From assembly GCA_014529385.2 (NCBI GenBank), contig CM043947.1:115523587-115587586 (forward strand): a stretch of 64,000 nt of DNA, written 5' to 3'. The position numbers were made by a program, and so were the translations under genes. Below, piece by piece: positions 1-11,297 of the stretch (positions within the stretch are counted from its first letter, which is position 1; each line of letters begins with the position of its first letter). The notes beneath the pieces are model-generated. The model was not told the DNA's origin, did not search any database, and worked only from the letters and a program-made list of their open reading frames with translations. The stretch comes from Adiantum capillus-veneris. Lineage: Eukaryota; Streptophyta; Polypodiopsida; Polypodiales; Pteridaceae.

Positions 1-1700
1 CAACGGTAACCAACATAGTTAACCGTGTACATAATGATTGGAATCAACTCAAAAAGTTGAATTCGTCCGCTACCGTGTGGTATATTGTGGAATTCTTTCC
101 TTGAAAGTATAACTGGGAGAGATCACAACTGTGATCCTCAATGCAGATCAAGCTGTGATCCTTAATACTTCTAGGTGATGTAGCAATCACCTGTCGGGTC
201 TTACCCCAAAAGAGTATGTCCATAGACACTCCGTAGTGCTATAGAGAGAGCAGGAGACCCACACAAGTGAACTACCAATCTCTTGTGGACAGCCACATGC
301 TGTCGGAACTACTTGCTGCATCTATACTTCCTTGTAGAGATCAGCTGCTGTGAGTTGAAGATTTATCAAAAAATCAACTTGAGTGTTGCACTGAAAACAT
401 GTAGTGCAGAAATGATATTGTAAACATCCTGAATGACAAGACACTTGCTTGTCCATTAACGTCGATGTATACTTCCGTGGTCAGATCTACTCACTCGTGA
501 AAACAATCACCCAAAGAATGCCAAGATGTTCTCACTCTTGAAAACAATCACCCAAAGAATGCCAATAATTGGGTTTTACCCTTGGTCAGGATCTTAGCCT
601 GTGTGGCTCATAGCCCTTATGCAAATTACTGGTCAATGGATGAACCGATGAAGACTAATTTGAGTAGCATCTTAGCCACGTGTTAGCTAAGAGTTAGAGC
701 ACCTTGGCTCAGGCTGACTCACGAGCAAAACACGTATCAAAAGCTTCTGAGAAGATTTTCATTTTTCCCTTAAAGAGAGAGAGAACGAGAGAAGAAGAGC
801 ATGCTGGGCGGAGGAACTTTCCTCAAGTTTTTAGAGAGTGTACCCAAGCTATGTGCTCTTATGCATCTTATGTTTGACGTGGAGCTTATCCTATAAGCAT
901 GCAGCGGTTTTCTACTAGGACTCGCTCAACGAGGGAGGTAATAGGAAAACTCAAACAAGTCACAAACAGACCCGCCTATAGTGTAGGTTGTTGTGACGAC
1001 CCAAAAAGTCATGCTAAACAATCCTGAACTTATCTTGTCCTCAACAAAGTATCTAGTGTTATAGCGGAAGCATGTTTCCTGAGGTGGTAGAATTGATTCT
1101 ACCTACCTAGCATGCCGTGCATACATAATCTTAGGCCCTTGGCAAAAGTGATGGCCTCAAATGTAAGAGACCAAACCAGAGGTGCCGTGCACAACCTGCG
1201 TTGGTAGTGGGACATCATACCACGATATCACCACACCTAAAATGGGAGCAAACTGCGGGTCATACCAGTTTCCCAAACTTGCGTGCCAATACCCTTGATG
1301 CCAAAGCAATGGGCAATATCATGGCACGTAGGAGAAGCCTTGCTTCATGTCGAATTATCAAAGCACTTTGCTTTACGTGACAAACAACATGTTCCAAAGT
1401 AAACATGAAAACATGAAAAACAAACAAAGTTAAAATTTGTCTAACCTGGTTATCCTGCTGTAACAGTTTTTCTTGAACGCGTGATGGAGAAACCCATTCC
1501 CATCAGGCTTGTAGCCAATTCTGTTGTGAGAGAGAGATTTGGCGTGTGTATCATATACACCTTTTGTGCATAGAATGAAATATTAATGCAAGGAAATTGG
1601 TAAATCCTTCCCTAGTTTGTATGCTCTTAGCATATGCCAAATGTGGGGAGTCTCAATGCAAGATGCATAAATTGAAGCCGTGCTTCACATATTTACTTAT
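1..1700 (-). mobile_element. Inverted fragment of family A internal region
   Basis: Read on the minus strand, this stretch follows the non-coding internal region of the A elements. Bases 1-36 are the reverse complement of about 4,795-4,830. The block around 770-825 (GA-rich, then the GCATGCTGGGC region) pairs with about 4,090-4,165, and 1,081-1,400 pairs with about 3,400-3,790. The match becomes looser toward 1,650, where it corresponds to about 22,150-22,260 of copy A2. With A0 it forms a large, imperfect inverted repeat. It encodes nothing convincing. The left edge lies outside the window and the right edge is approximate. Confidence 0.75.
490..571. repeat. Local 41-bp tandem duplication
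   Basis: The segment starting CTCACTC at 490 recurs at 531 and shares the following run through CACCCAAAGAATGCCAA. It lies inside the inverted A fragment. Confidence 0.7.
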
Positions 1701-3269
1701 GAAATTCTTGAGAGCTCATAGCTACTGGATATTCATGCTGACAGATGTATGTCATATCAAAAGAAAGTCGACCTTGTCGATCATTCACAAACCATAGACC
1801 TTGTCTACTTGTAAATCTCATTAAGTACTCCTGTCAACGAATCTTACTTACCATCGATTTCAAGAAACGAGGGCAATTAGTCGGCCATGCCGACCATGTG
1901 TGCCACTGTCGGCTGCCCTACTCATGATGGGTTCTAGGAATGATAGCCCTGAGCATTCATTCCATTGCATTTGAGAGTTATCAAGCACTTTCTTAATAAC
2001 TACTCTACTTCATGCTGTCAAGGGCCTTGCCCAATTTGCACCCAATGTGGAATCATGCGAGAGTTTCCATGCCCTTACCTCCTAGGTTTGATTGCCATGG
2101 TTCGTGATAATCACCACATGGTGCAGTTGAACGATGTATACGTATGGAAGCCTTGCTTCACCGCACCCCTAAACTCAGAGGTAAAGAAAGAAAGGCTCTT
2201 GCTAGACATTCCTGAAATCGGCCATGCCGATCATCAATCCGGCCATGCAAAATAGCGGTGCATCCATGATGCAAAACAGCGGTGCAACAAGATCAGTCTC
2301 CGGAGCCAACAATTATATTGTAAAAAAGATAATGGCGTACCTCATGAATGCATTATAGGCAGAGAAACCTTTCTTCTCCACAAGCCCAGACTCAGGGCTC
2401 TTGCTAGTCGCCTTGAGATCGGCCATGCCGATCAGCGATACAACCATGCAAAAGAACTGTGTACGCATGAGTCGAAGTAGGCACCGGCCTTGCCGTTACA
2501 TCAAAGATGAATCTTGGAAATTCGATCTATATAAATCTGCAAAAGAACCTCACATAGGGATTAAGAAAATCCTTGGAATGACGAAAAAAAACCAACCTGA
2601 TGAGCATGGCGTTCGTCCATGTACGCGGCAAGCATATCTTCCTATTTTGATTCCCTTGCGAGAAACACCTTGAATGCCGCACACGCTTCTCTTGTTGAAA
2701 ACCTCTTTGGTAACCGACGAAACCCTGAAATTGGGGTATCTCCATGAGCGGAATATTGGAATTTGCATGGCTCCTTGAGCAGTCTGTGTCCATGGCCGGG
2801 AGATTTGTCTAAGCAGCATAGGCTTTCAAGCTCTTTTATGGTCAAAAACCTCTTTGTTCCTCCCGTGGCGCCCCCTTGAGGCAAGACCACCATGCTCCCT
2901 TGATGAGTGTGGCTATGCATCAAATGTCGGGGACGCAGGAAAAATCCGAGCCAAGAGCTTTTGAACCACCAAAGTCGGGTTTTCAAAAAAATACCAAATT
3001 ATGAAAATATGAAAAACAATGGCAATTGCTGCTCGGATTGAGGATGAGAGCAGTAGCAAAACGGTTTTCGCCGACCAAAACAAGGGGGAAAAAATCTCTT
3101 GTAAGGGCCAGATAGGTGTGGGTGGCCACCTTAGGTTTCCCTAAAAAAACTAATTTAACGAATTCTGTGTGTCGGAGCACTGTCGGCCGACCTACGCAAG
3201 CAAGGTGATGCTTGCAACTCACCATGGCACACAATTTGGAGGCCGACGTAGTGACGTAAAAGCACTGGC
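1701..3269. other. Non-coding spacer between inverted A copies
   Basis: I see no credible gene here. Short ORFs overlap in several minus frames between 2,527 and 2,990 without any recognisable domain. A near-palindromic word, TCGGCCATGCCGA, occurs at about 1,881, 2,218 and 2,419. The left part probably continues the inverted A copy, because it shares words such as GGCATGGCCGA with 21,600-22,000. The right part (about 2,640-3,270) is unassigned. Confidence 0.5.
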
Positions 3270-5478
3270 ATGGCTCATACAATGGATGTATATGATACAA
3301 GCACGCGTATATCTATATGTGACAACTCTTTCTCGCACGGCCGATTTGGCTATGAGCCACCTTTACGCGAGCTTTCCTTTTGGAATCTCACAACAACCGG
3401 TTGCAACAACAACTACCAGGTTAGCCAAATTAAAGTTTTTCTTGCTTTTTTTTCCATGTTTACACTTTACTTGGCAATTACTGTCATTGTGCAAAGCAAA
3501 GTGCTTTGGCAATTTTACATGACATGAAGCACAACTTCTCCCTTGTGCCAAGGAACTGCCCAATGACTTGTCATCAAGGGCCGTGGCACACAAGTTTGAA
3601 AAAACTGGCAAAATAGGGAATATCACACCATAGAATTCCTACTAGTTTAGATTGTGCAAGGCACTTATGGTTTTGATTCTCATGCTTGAGACCATTATAG
3701 TAGCCAAGGGCTTACGTTTTTTCATGCAAGGCATGCTTAGCAGGTGGCATGGATTCCACCACTTTATGCATTACGCTTTCGCTATCACAGTCGCAACTTT
3801 GTCAAGGACAAACTAAGTGATGGATTGTTGAACATGATGGTTGGTTGCTATCAACACCCAACAACACTAAAAGGAACCTAAATCTAGGACTTGTTTCAGA
3901 GGCAAAGTGCCAATGCTAAGTCATTTTCATACAATCACGACCCTGCACGGCAGGTAGATCAAGATGTGGTTGTGTTTTTCTGTTACCTCTCTCAAAGAGA
4001 GAGTCATAGTAGAAACTTCTTGCCTGCTTATAGGATACACTGCACGTTAGGCATACAATGCACATGAGCATGACAATCAACTATACACGTCATAGTCGTT
4101 AAAGGAAAGTTCCGTAGCCCAGCATACTCTTCTTCTCTCTCGTTCTCTCTCTTTCAGGGAATAATGAAAATCTTCTGAGAATCCTTTGATACATGTTTTG
4201 CTCGTGAGTCAGCCTGAGCCAAGGTGTTCTAACTCTCAGCTAGCATGCGGCTAAGATGCTACTCAAATTATTCTTCATCGGTTCGTCCATCGAACACTCA
4301 TTTGCATAAGGGCTATGAGCCACATAGGCTACGAGCCATTGTCATGCCAAGGGTAAGACCCAACTATTGGCATTGTTTGGGTGATTGTTTTCAAGAGCGA
4401 ATAGATATACCCGGGGAAGTATACATCGACGTTAATGGACGAGCAAGGGTCTTGTCATTCAGGATGTTTACAGTGTCATTTTTGCACTACACAAGAGTTG
4501 ATCTCTACAAGGAAGTATAGATACAGCTATCAGTTGAGACAGCATGGCTGTCCACAAAAGCTAGGCAGTTCACTTGTGTGGATTCCTTGCTCTCTTTATA
4601 GCACTACGAAGTATCTATGGACATTATTGTTTGGGGTACGACCCGGAGGGTGACTCAGTAAATCACCCCATAGGCGTTGAGGATCACAGTTTGATCTAAC
4701 TATGATCTCTCCCAGTTAAAATTTCAAGGAAAGAATTCCGTAATCTACCACACGGTAGCGGACGAATTCAACTTTTCTAGTTGATTCCAATCATTATGTA
4801 CACGGTTAACTATGTTGGTTACCTTTGCCTGCTAGTTGAGCAGTTTCTACAGAGGGTCTTACCAAGGGGTTTGACTACGTAGATGTTAACCAAAGGGGTT
4901 GGATTGCGCAAGCAACACCCACGGTTTCCAGTGCAAGTTGTATAAATACGCTTGAATGTTTCAAATCCATGCCAAGGGATGTTGGAATAGAGTGTTTTGG
5001 ACCGTAGCGTCCACTATACCTTATGCTGTTATGAACCTACTTGTAGGGTTGGCTTTGGCACATGTTGTCACATGGGATACAACATGGTCTAGGAACTGAA
5101 GGAGTTTAGTTTAGCCAGTGTGGAGTATGATAATGAGGGTCCCTCTCACTCTTGTCGTGTAGTGTTTGCAATTACCTCCACGCACAAGTACCAGCTCGTA
5201 CTTGATGGATGTCGCTTTTCTTGATATCCTTGTTTGAGACATATTCCACATGTGGAGAATATGAGTCTCTTGGACTGACACTGGTGCCAACTTTTTACCA
5301 ATGTGTCGCGACGAAGTCTCTAGGTGCTGGTCGCATCCATTGGTTCGACCATTTTAGGCACATAGTATCAGGAGCAATTTCAGTGGCCAGAAATTGGCGG
5401 GTACTAAGTACAAACTTGTTAGGATTACAAGTGCTGTGAAACCACCTTAATAGAGGGTTGTTTTTACATATAGCCAAG

Positions 5479-5656
5479 TATGCTATATACACGAGAAGGT
5501 CTCATGGTTGGTACCTAGGTGTGACGAGGTTGTCACATTCTGTTATGGTCCAACTTTTGTTGCAAAATATGCTATATTCATGAGAATGTCTCATGGTTGG
5601 TACCTATGTGTGATCGGGTTGTCACATTCTATTATGGTCCAAATTTGTTGCAAAAC
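5479..5656. repeat. 89-bp tandem duplication inside A0
   Basis: The unit starting TATGCTATA at 5,479 repeats at 5,568, with shared runs such as CTCATGGTTGGTACCTA. A2 carries the same duplication, and the copia element inserted inside its first unit. The duplication therefore predates the separation of A0 and A2. Confidence 0.8.
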
Positions 5657-6108
5657 TTTCACGTACGTACCGTGGAAATTCTTGTCATGTAATTGCGGTT
5701 CGGTTATGTTTGTGTTAAATGCATGCACACTAGGTGTTATGTGCCCTAGTATTTACCACAAATTTATTCCGAGCGGCATGAAAATTCATGGACATTATTG
5801 TTTCTGCAATTTTTTGCATTCCCAGTGCAATCTCTCTTGCAGATTTAGTATGAGTTTACACCATGCCATACAAGGTGATGACTGAGTATGGGTGTTCGTG
5901 ATTGGGTGCTTGAAACTCCAATCTGCTTTCAACCTAGTTGATTGTCTCCATTCCGTATCGAGTATATGGTTGGATACTCAATGATTGAGTCATAGTTTGT
6001 CGCCAGTCGTGGGTGACTGTGTGTAAGTGGTTGGAGGAAAGCACCTCACTCTTACTGTTGCTATTCATCCTGCGTAGGATGGGCAGTTTACAAGCATTCT
6101 ATTTAGTA

Positions 6109-6184
6109 CTAAAGGATATGCAAAGTGCATACGTTAGTAAAGCACGCTAAAGGATATGTTAAGTGCATACGTTAGCGAGAAGTG
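6109..6184. repeat. 38-bp tandem duplication in a pol remnant
   Basis: CTAAAGGATATG at 6,109 and 6,147 is followed each time by GTGCATACGTTAG. A1 has a single related stretch near 9,785-9,810 (GAGGATATGCTACGAGCATACG), so this duplication arose in a decayed integrase segment. Confidence 0.65.
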
Positions 6185-6747
6185 AAACAACTAGATCGGT
6201 TACCTTTCTGGTTTGGAGTTTGCTTCCTATGATGAAAGGCATGTTACGGCTAGTTCTAGTCTCTGCCTGTTATTCTCAAGTTATCAACCTTAATCATCAG
6301 TTTGGATGAGGTTGACTATTGGCAAGAAACCACCGCAAGTCAAGGACTTGGTTGCTGCTGATGAATATGTCAGCATAGTACTTTTATGGAAAGATGAGCC
6401 GAGGTTATATTGCACATTCCAGTACCTTCAGAAAGTCTGAAACCTGGGTATGCATTTAAACACCTCTTAGTTGTGATAACTCGTTTAGCATTCTCAAGTG
6501 AGTTCTAAATAGATCCTTCACGATCTTTTGATTCTGAGTCGGTTAATCAAGACGGTTGCACAGGGACAACAATGTAGAAAATCAAGATGTTACTCTTGAT
6601 TTCATTGAACCTCCGAATGAACCGGGTTTCAATTCAACGAACCGTTGGATCCATGAGGGATGCCACTGTGGAAAACATTAGTGTTCTTATGAAGATACCA
6701 CCACTTGTGTTTTTGAGGGCGAAAACGCTTCTTCAAGGGGGGAGTAA

Positions 6748-6877
6748 TGTCATGCCAAGGGTAGGACTAGATGGGCATGGCCTAGGCAATGTGCCGGACA
6801 CACATGCAGTAAAGGGGTCTATATATGGAAGAGGTCCAGAGGCCTATATATAGGATGGTTGGGAGGTTATTCGCATG
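6748..6877 (+). repeat. A-family LTR, 3' truncated (shared by A0 and A1)
   Basis: The sequence starts TGTCATGCCAAGG immediately after a polypurine tract (CAAGGGGGGAG) and matches the LTR at 29,681-29,833 up to TTATTCGCATG. It then breaks into unrelated DNA, so the LTR end, the primer-binding site and gag are missing. It serves as the 3' LTR of A0 and the truncated 5' LTR of A1. A TATA-like CTATATATGG lies inside. Confidence 0.8.
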
Positions 6878-7004
6878 CATGGTGCAACTTTTTCCTCTTG
6901 AATCCTCTTCCCAGTTTGCTAATGTGGAGGTAACACACACCGAGGCGATGCATGAGTGCTGTATCACGGCCTCCATGTGGCAGTAGACTTTCGGACCACA
7001 TGAT

Positions 7005-7336
7005 TTGGTGGATATGCATGGCTCTATCCAAGGGCACAGGGTGCGAATCTTGGTAGACGATGGTGCGTCGCACAATTTCATCAATTATAAATTGGTGAAA
7101 CGACTCAAATTGCCCCAAACCCCGAGTTCCCATCGCTACAACGTAGCAATGATTAACGGCCATGATGCTGAGATATGGGAAACTCAGGTTAAAGATGTAC
7201 CTCTAGAAATTCAAGGATACCGTACCTCTTTGGATTTCCAAGTCATGAATATGGAGAGGGCAGATGTGGTTCTTAGTCGTGAATGGTTGCATAGTTTAGG
7301 ATCATCACTTAGACGTAGCTATGAGCATAAAGTCTA
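7005..7336 (+). pseudogene. A1 retropepsin-like protease segment
   Basis: This segment encodes the aspartic protease of a Ty3/gypsy chromovirus, which would cleave the Gag-Pol polyprotein inside the virus-like particle. The active-site motif ILVDDGASHNFI lies near residue 18 of the open segment, and the usual DVVL..EWLHSLG signature follows near residue 85. No gag precedes it, because truncated LTR DNA runs almost directly into this domain. The frame ends at a stop and downstream coding continues in another frame from about 7,337, so one frameshift separates protease from reverse transcriptase. It is a clear relic rather than a functional gene. Confidence 0.8.
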
Positions 7337-8755
7337 ATGTTCGAATCCAATGGTGTGCATGTGCTGTTGTTGGGGGTGAAGGATGTACCTTCCTCACCAC
7401 TTATTTGTACAACTGAGCTTATGAAGCTCTCTTCTGATGATGCAGTAGAAGAACTCTTTTTGTGTTACTCGCTGTGCCATTTTATTTCCAATGTGGATGA
7501 TGTTTCTAATGTTGATAATGTTTTGAATAAAACTTCCTCAACGTCGCATTCTTCTCTCTCTCCTCTTCCATCTATGTCTACTAATTCAAAACAAGCAAAT
7601 GTTGCTAATGAATAAAAGGAACTTTTAAGGGAATTCAAGGATATTTTCCCAAATGATTTACCACCAGGGCTATCGCCGACACGTTCTGTGCAACATGGCA
7701 TAGACGTGATTGCAGGCAGTAAGCCAGTGAGTAAACCGCCTTACAGAATGAGTCATTCTGAGGCTGCTGAGGTGGAACGTCAGCTTACTGACTACCTCAG
7801 TAGAGGGTTTATTCAACCAAGCTCTTCACCATGGGCCTCTCCCATTCTCTTGGTGAAGAAAAAGGACGGTAGTATGCGCATGTGCGTAGATTACCGTGGA
7901 TTAAATGCGGTTACTGTTAAGAACAAGTACCCATTGCCATGAGTGGATGATATGTTTGATAAGCTCACCCACGCTCATATATTTTCAAATATTGATTTAA
8001 GATCTGGGTATCATCAAGTACGAATCAGGCTTGCAGATACACCCAAAACAACGTTCCGAATAAGGTTTGGACATTATGAGTTTTTGGTGATGCCCTTTGG
8101 GTTAACCAATGCTTCAGCTACGTTCATGACAATCATGGATAGTGTCTTGAGACCATACTTGGAAAATTTTGTTATAGTTTTCCTCGATGACATTCTTGTA
8201 TATAGTACCTCTGAGGAAGAGCACTTAGCACATTTGAAACAAGTGTTTCATTTGCTACGCCAAAATCAGTTATATGCCAAGGAATCCAAATGTGATTTCC
8301 TCAAGGAGGAAATTCACTACTTGGGGCATGTTATTTCGGCTGCAGGGTTACACATGGATCAATCCAAGGTGGATGCCATTCGGAGGTGGCCCTCTCCCAA
8401 AAATTTAGAAGAGCTCTATATTTTTTTAGGCTTTGTAGGTTTTTATCGTCGATTCGTTTAAAACTATGCCCATATTGTTGTTCCCATGACAGATCAGCTG
8501 AAAGCCAAAGGCAAGACCTTGCAGTGGGGATTAGAACAACAACAAAGTTTTGACAATCTTAAGGACACATTAGCCACAACTCCTATTTTGGCTATTGTGG
8601 ATCCCTTAAAGCCATTCATTTTGGAAACGGATGCTAGTAATCGTGCGATTGGAGCAGTCCTTCTGCAGAAGGGAAGGCCAATTGCATTTGAAAGCAAGAA
8701 GCTAGATTCATCACAGTAGAATTACTCTGCTTACGAATGAGAGCTCTATGCAATA
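7337..8755 (+). pseudogene. A1 reverse transcriptase and RNase H
   Basis: This is the reverse transcriptase and RNase H of a Ty3/gypsy chromovirus. Motifs appear in order: [16 protein letters not shown], the motif A aspartate in NIDLRSGYHQV, MPFGLTNA, the catalytic FLDDILVYS, YLGHVIS, and the RNase H start ETDASN. The reading frame is the same from 7,337 to 10,537 and is broken only by nonsense codons at 7,613 (TAA), 7,940 (TGA), 8,459 (TAA), 8,717 (TAG) and 8,738 (TGA). At least two of these look like CGA-to-TGA changes, as expected from deamination of methylated CpG. The catalytic aspartates are intact, so decay has been by point nonsense rather than indels. Confidence 0.9.
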
Positions 8756-10537
8756 GTGTCTGCTTTAAAGACATGGCAACATTATTTGTATGGTGCACAG
8801 TTTGAGATTGTGTTTGACCATGAAAGCATCAAGTGGTTTACACAACAAAGTGACTTGAAGGGTCGCAAGGCCAGATGGGCTGAGATTCTTCAGGAGTATG
8901 ATGCCAAGCTACGATATCGCAAAGGGTGGTACAATTTAGTGGCTGATGGTCTCAGCCGAATGCTAGAGATCAACTCTCTCCTTTTCACGGAATTGCGGAG
9001 TGAGTTTTTGGAGTCTTTTAAAGGTAAATGCGAGCATGATACTGCATACTCCAAGGTGTGGAGCTATGTTAGAAAGAGGGATCCTTCTCACTCCAATGTT
9101 GGTAGTGGTTTTGTTTCCTCCACACATAGTTCTCATCTTTCGAGTGATGAACTGCAGAGATGGAAGAATTTTTCCATAGATGATGGGTACCTACTCCACA
9201 AGGGGAGAGTGTGTATACCGAAGGACGCGGACATTCGACGCCAAATTCTTTATGAATGTCACGATAGTGCAAGTGCAGGGCACCCAAGAATTAATAAAAC
9301 TTATGCACTCGTAAGACGACAGTTTTACTGCCCAGGTTTGCATGGGTATGTTCAAGACTATGTCTTGCATTGCCAAAAATGTCAAGTTAATAAAGCAGAG
9401 TGCCTGAAAGCAGGAGGACTCTTACATCCTTTAGAGATTCCCAAAGGTAAATGGGAAAGTATCTCCATGGATTTTATTGTGGGTTTACCAACCACTATTC
9501 GAGGACATGACTCGGTATGGGTGGTCGTAGACCGGTTGACTAAACTTTGTCGGTTTATTCCAACCAAGTCAACCATTAAGACTGCAGAATTAGCTATGTT
9601 ATTTGTGGACAATCTTTACAGGTTGTATGGATTGCCAAGTAACATTGTGAGTGATTGTGATCCCAAGTTTAACAATCATTTTTGGAGGGCTGTTTTTAAA
9701 CGATTGGGTACACAACTTAATTTAAGTACGACTGATCACCCTGAAATAGATGGTCAGACGGAACGAGTCAACCAAGTGCTAGAGGATATGCTACGAGCAT
9801 ACGTTAGCAAGAAGCAATCAGATTGGAAAGATTATCTTCCTATTCTTGAGTTTGCATATAATAGTGCTAAGCATGTTACAACTGGTTTTAGTCCATTCAT
9901 GCTTATGTATGGTTTTCAACCTAGATCACCAGTGATGGTGGGGTTGGCAACTGAGAAGCTCCAGCAGGTCAAGGAGTTTCTCCAAGATCATATGGAAATG
10001 CTAAGACTTGCTCGTCAAAATGTTCGACAAGCACAGGATCGGTATAAGAAGTATGCTGATGAGAAACATCGGCAAGTTACCTTCACGGAAGGGGAAGAGG
10101 TATTTTTGCGTGTGACAGAGCATTCAGAAAGTCTGGAGACTAGACCTACACCCAAATTATCTCCACGTTATTGTGGGCCATTCAAGATACTCAAGCGAGT
10201 TGGTGATAGGGCCTACAAACTTGAGTTACCTGCACACTCTCATGTCCATCCGGTATTTCATGTAAGTCGTGTACGTAAACGCTTGCATGGGGACGACAAT
10301 GTTATCGGCCAGCAGATATTGTTTGATTTCACTGAACCTCCCACTCAACCGCATGAACTTGAATGCATTTTAGATTTTCATGAACTTCGTACTCGTCATC
10401 ATGTACGTAGTCAAGCTTTAGTCAAGTGGAAATATCGCCGTGAAGAGGGTTCCACTTGGGAAAACATTAGTGTTCTTAAGAAGAAATTCCCCACTTTTGT
10501 TTTCGAGGACGAAAACGATTCTCCAAGGGGGGAGTAA
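8756..10537 (+). CDS. A1 RNase H end, integrase and chromodomain (open 3' part of pol)
   Basis: This 593-codon open stretch holds the end of RNase H (WQHYLYG, then ADGLSRM), the integrase and a C-terminal chromodomain-like tail. The integrase zinc finger shows its histidines in HDSASAGH and its cysteines in CQKCQ. The core triad is visible in SMDFIVGLP, VSDCDPKF and QTERVNQVLE. SDCDP, where SDRDP is usual, again looks like a CpG change. The tail near residues 535-593 (VKWKYRREEGSTWENIS, then FVFEDEN) is the chromodomain type that targets insertion to heterochromatin. The first ATG is not a true start, since translation would come from upstream gag-pol. The stop lies in the polypurine tract just before the LTR. 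Confidence 0.88.
   Translation: MSALKTWQHYLYGAQFEIVFDHESIKWFTQQSDLKGRKARWAEILQEYDAKLRYRKGWYNLVADGLSRMLEINSLLFTELRSEFLESFKGKCEHDTAYSKVWSYVRKRDPSHSNVGSGFVSSTHSSHLSSDELQRWKNFSIDDGYLLHKGRVCIPKDADIRRQILYECHDSASAGHPRINKTYALVRRQFYCPGLHGYVQDYVLHCQKCQVNKAECLKAGGLLHPLEIPKGKWESISMDFIVGLPTTIRGHDSVWVVVDRLTKLCRFIPTKSTIKTAELAMLFVDNLYRLYGLPSNIVSDCDPKFNNHFWRAVFKRLGTQLNLSTTDHPEIDGQTERVNQVLEDMLRAYVSKKQSDWKDYLPILEFAYNSAKHVTTGFSPFMLMYGFQPRSPVMVGLATEKLQQVKEFLQDHMEMLRLARQNVRQAQDRYKKYADEKHRQVTFTEGEEVFLRVTEHSESLETRPTPKLSPRYCGPFKILKRVGDRAYKLELPAHSHVHPVFHVSRVRKRLHGDDNVIGQQILFDFTEPPTQPHELECILDFHELRTRHHVRSQALVKWKYRREEGSTWENISVLKKKFPTFVFEDENDSPRGE
10524..10537 (+). other. Polypurine tract of A1
   Basis: CAAGGGGGGAGTAA directly precedes the LTR start TGTCAGG. 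It would prime plus-strand DNA synthesis. Confidence 0.8.
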
Positions 10538-10806
10538 TGTCAGGCCAAGGGCCAACCAAGGGGTCACGGACTCGACCAAGGGCCGACTGCCAGTGGGAAG
10601 GGGTCTGAAAGTGGCTGGAGGTTGGGCGGATGGACCGGGACCTCGCAGTCCATTGGTCTGAGATTGGTAGGACTAGACGGGCACGGCCCGGGAAATGTGC
10701 CGGACACACATGCAGTAAAGGGGTCTATATATGGAAGAGGGCCAGGAGTCTATATATAGGATGGTTGGGAGGTTATTCGCATGTCTGTCTACCCGCTGGT
10801 CTAACA
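10538..10806 (+). repeat. A-family LTR shared by A1 and A2
   Basis: This 269-bp LTR runs from TGTCAGGCC to GGTCTAACA. A polypurine tract lies on its left and a methionine-type primer-binding site on its right, so it is at once the 3' LTR of A1 and the 5' LTR of A2. It has about 116 bp (roughly 10,551-10,666) that are absent from the LTRs at 6,748 and 29,681. The inner part carries two TATA-like CTATATAT stretches. Confidence 0.88.
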
Positions 10807-10822
10807 TTGGTATCAGAGCCAG
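10807..10822 (+). other. Primer-binding site of A2
   Basis: TTGGTATCAGAGCCAG directly follows the LTR. TGGTATCAGAGC is the standard plant primer-binding site complementary to the 3' end of initiator methionine tRNA. Confidence 0.88.
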
Positions 10823-10888
10823 GTGGAGAGGAGGGGGCAGCAGGGAGCTATGGAGGAGGGAAGCATGGAATTCTCTCTGGAAGCATGG

Positions 10889-10939
<51 letters not shown>

Positions 10940-11297
10940 GGAAGCGTAAAACTTCGCATGGTGAAGCATGATTATCGCCTTGAGGAAGGAGATGGGGAAA
11001 GGAAGCATAGAGATCTATAGCCAAAATCTGAAGGAGGCCATGCATGAGGTATACATAGCCCTGCAGAAGGTAGGGAAGGTATCGATTGTATTCTATGTCA
11101 TGCTCGAAGATGGCTTTGAACTCGACAGAGCGTCGACCAGTGGGATCGGTCGCCATGGCAAAGCTCGACGAAACAAAGCATTGCAAGAACCGCCACTTTT
11201 ATGGCAAAACCGGGTCGACCAACTTGCATGGAATCGAGCCGTAGTAGCACCAAAAGGGTGCGCCCAAGAGAGTTGCACAGATTTCTTCACAAGCCGC
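10823..11297 (+). mobile_element. A2 leader, left piece
   Basis: This is the 5' untranslated leader of A2, up to the insertion point of element B. It contains the (TC)n tract. Beyond 10,968 there are short open stretches that could be eroded gag, but I see no gag motif. The sequence resumes at 20,678 after B. Confidence 0.7.
10891..10936. repeat. (TC)n microsatellite
   Basis: An almost pure TC dinucleotide run in the leader of A2. The serine/leucine or arginine/glutamate ORFs it creates are artefacts. Confidence 0.95.

Larger units (their letters stand above)
3270..6747 (+). mobile_element. A0: non-coding derivative of a chromovirus, internal region
   Basis: This block is nearly colinear with A2 (22,263-24,134 plus 28,452-29,680). 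It has no long ORF, but its 3' part keeps degraded traces of a chromovirus pol. About 6,170-6,280 resembles 9,797-9,905 of A1 (integrase region), 6,330-6,450 resembles 10,050-10,140, and 6,655-6,745 resembles the chromodomain end at 10,450-10,537, including a polypurine tract just before the LTR. I read it as a large non-autonomous derivative of the A1 family. Relative to A2 it retains about 370 bp (4,238-4,608), which the inverted copy also has, so A2 carries the deletion. The left edge is blurred by divergence. Confidence 0.65.

Noticed and set aside
2527-2990. Several overlapping minus-strand ORFs
   Set aside because: Three frames are open at once, with no domain and no conservation in the other A copies.
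10630-11186. Overlapping ORFs around the (TC)n run on both strands
   Set aside because: Open frames are produced by the dinucleotide repeat and have no other support.
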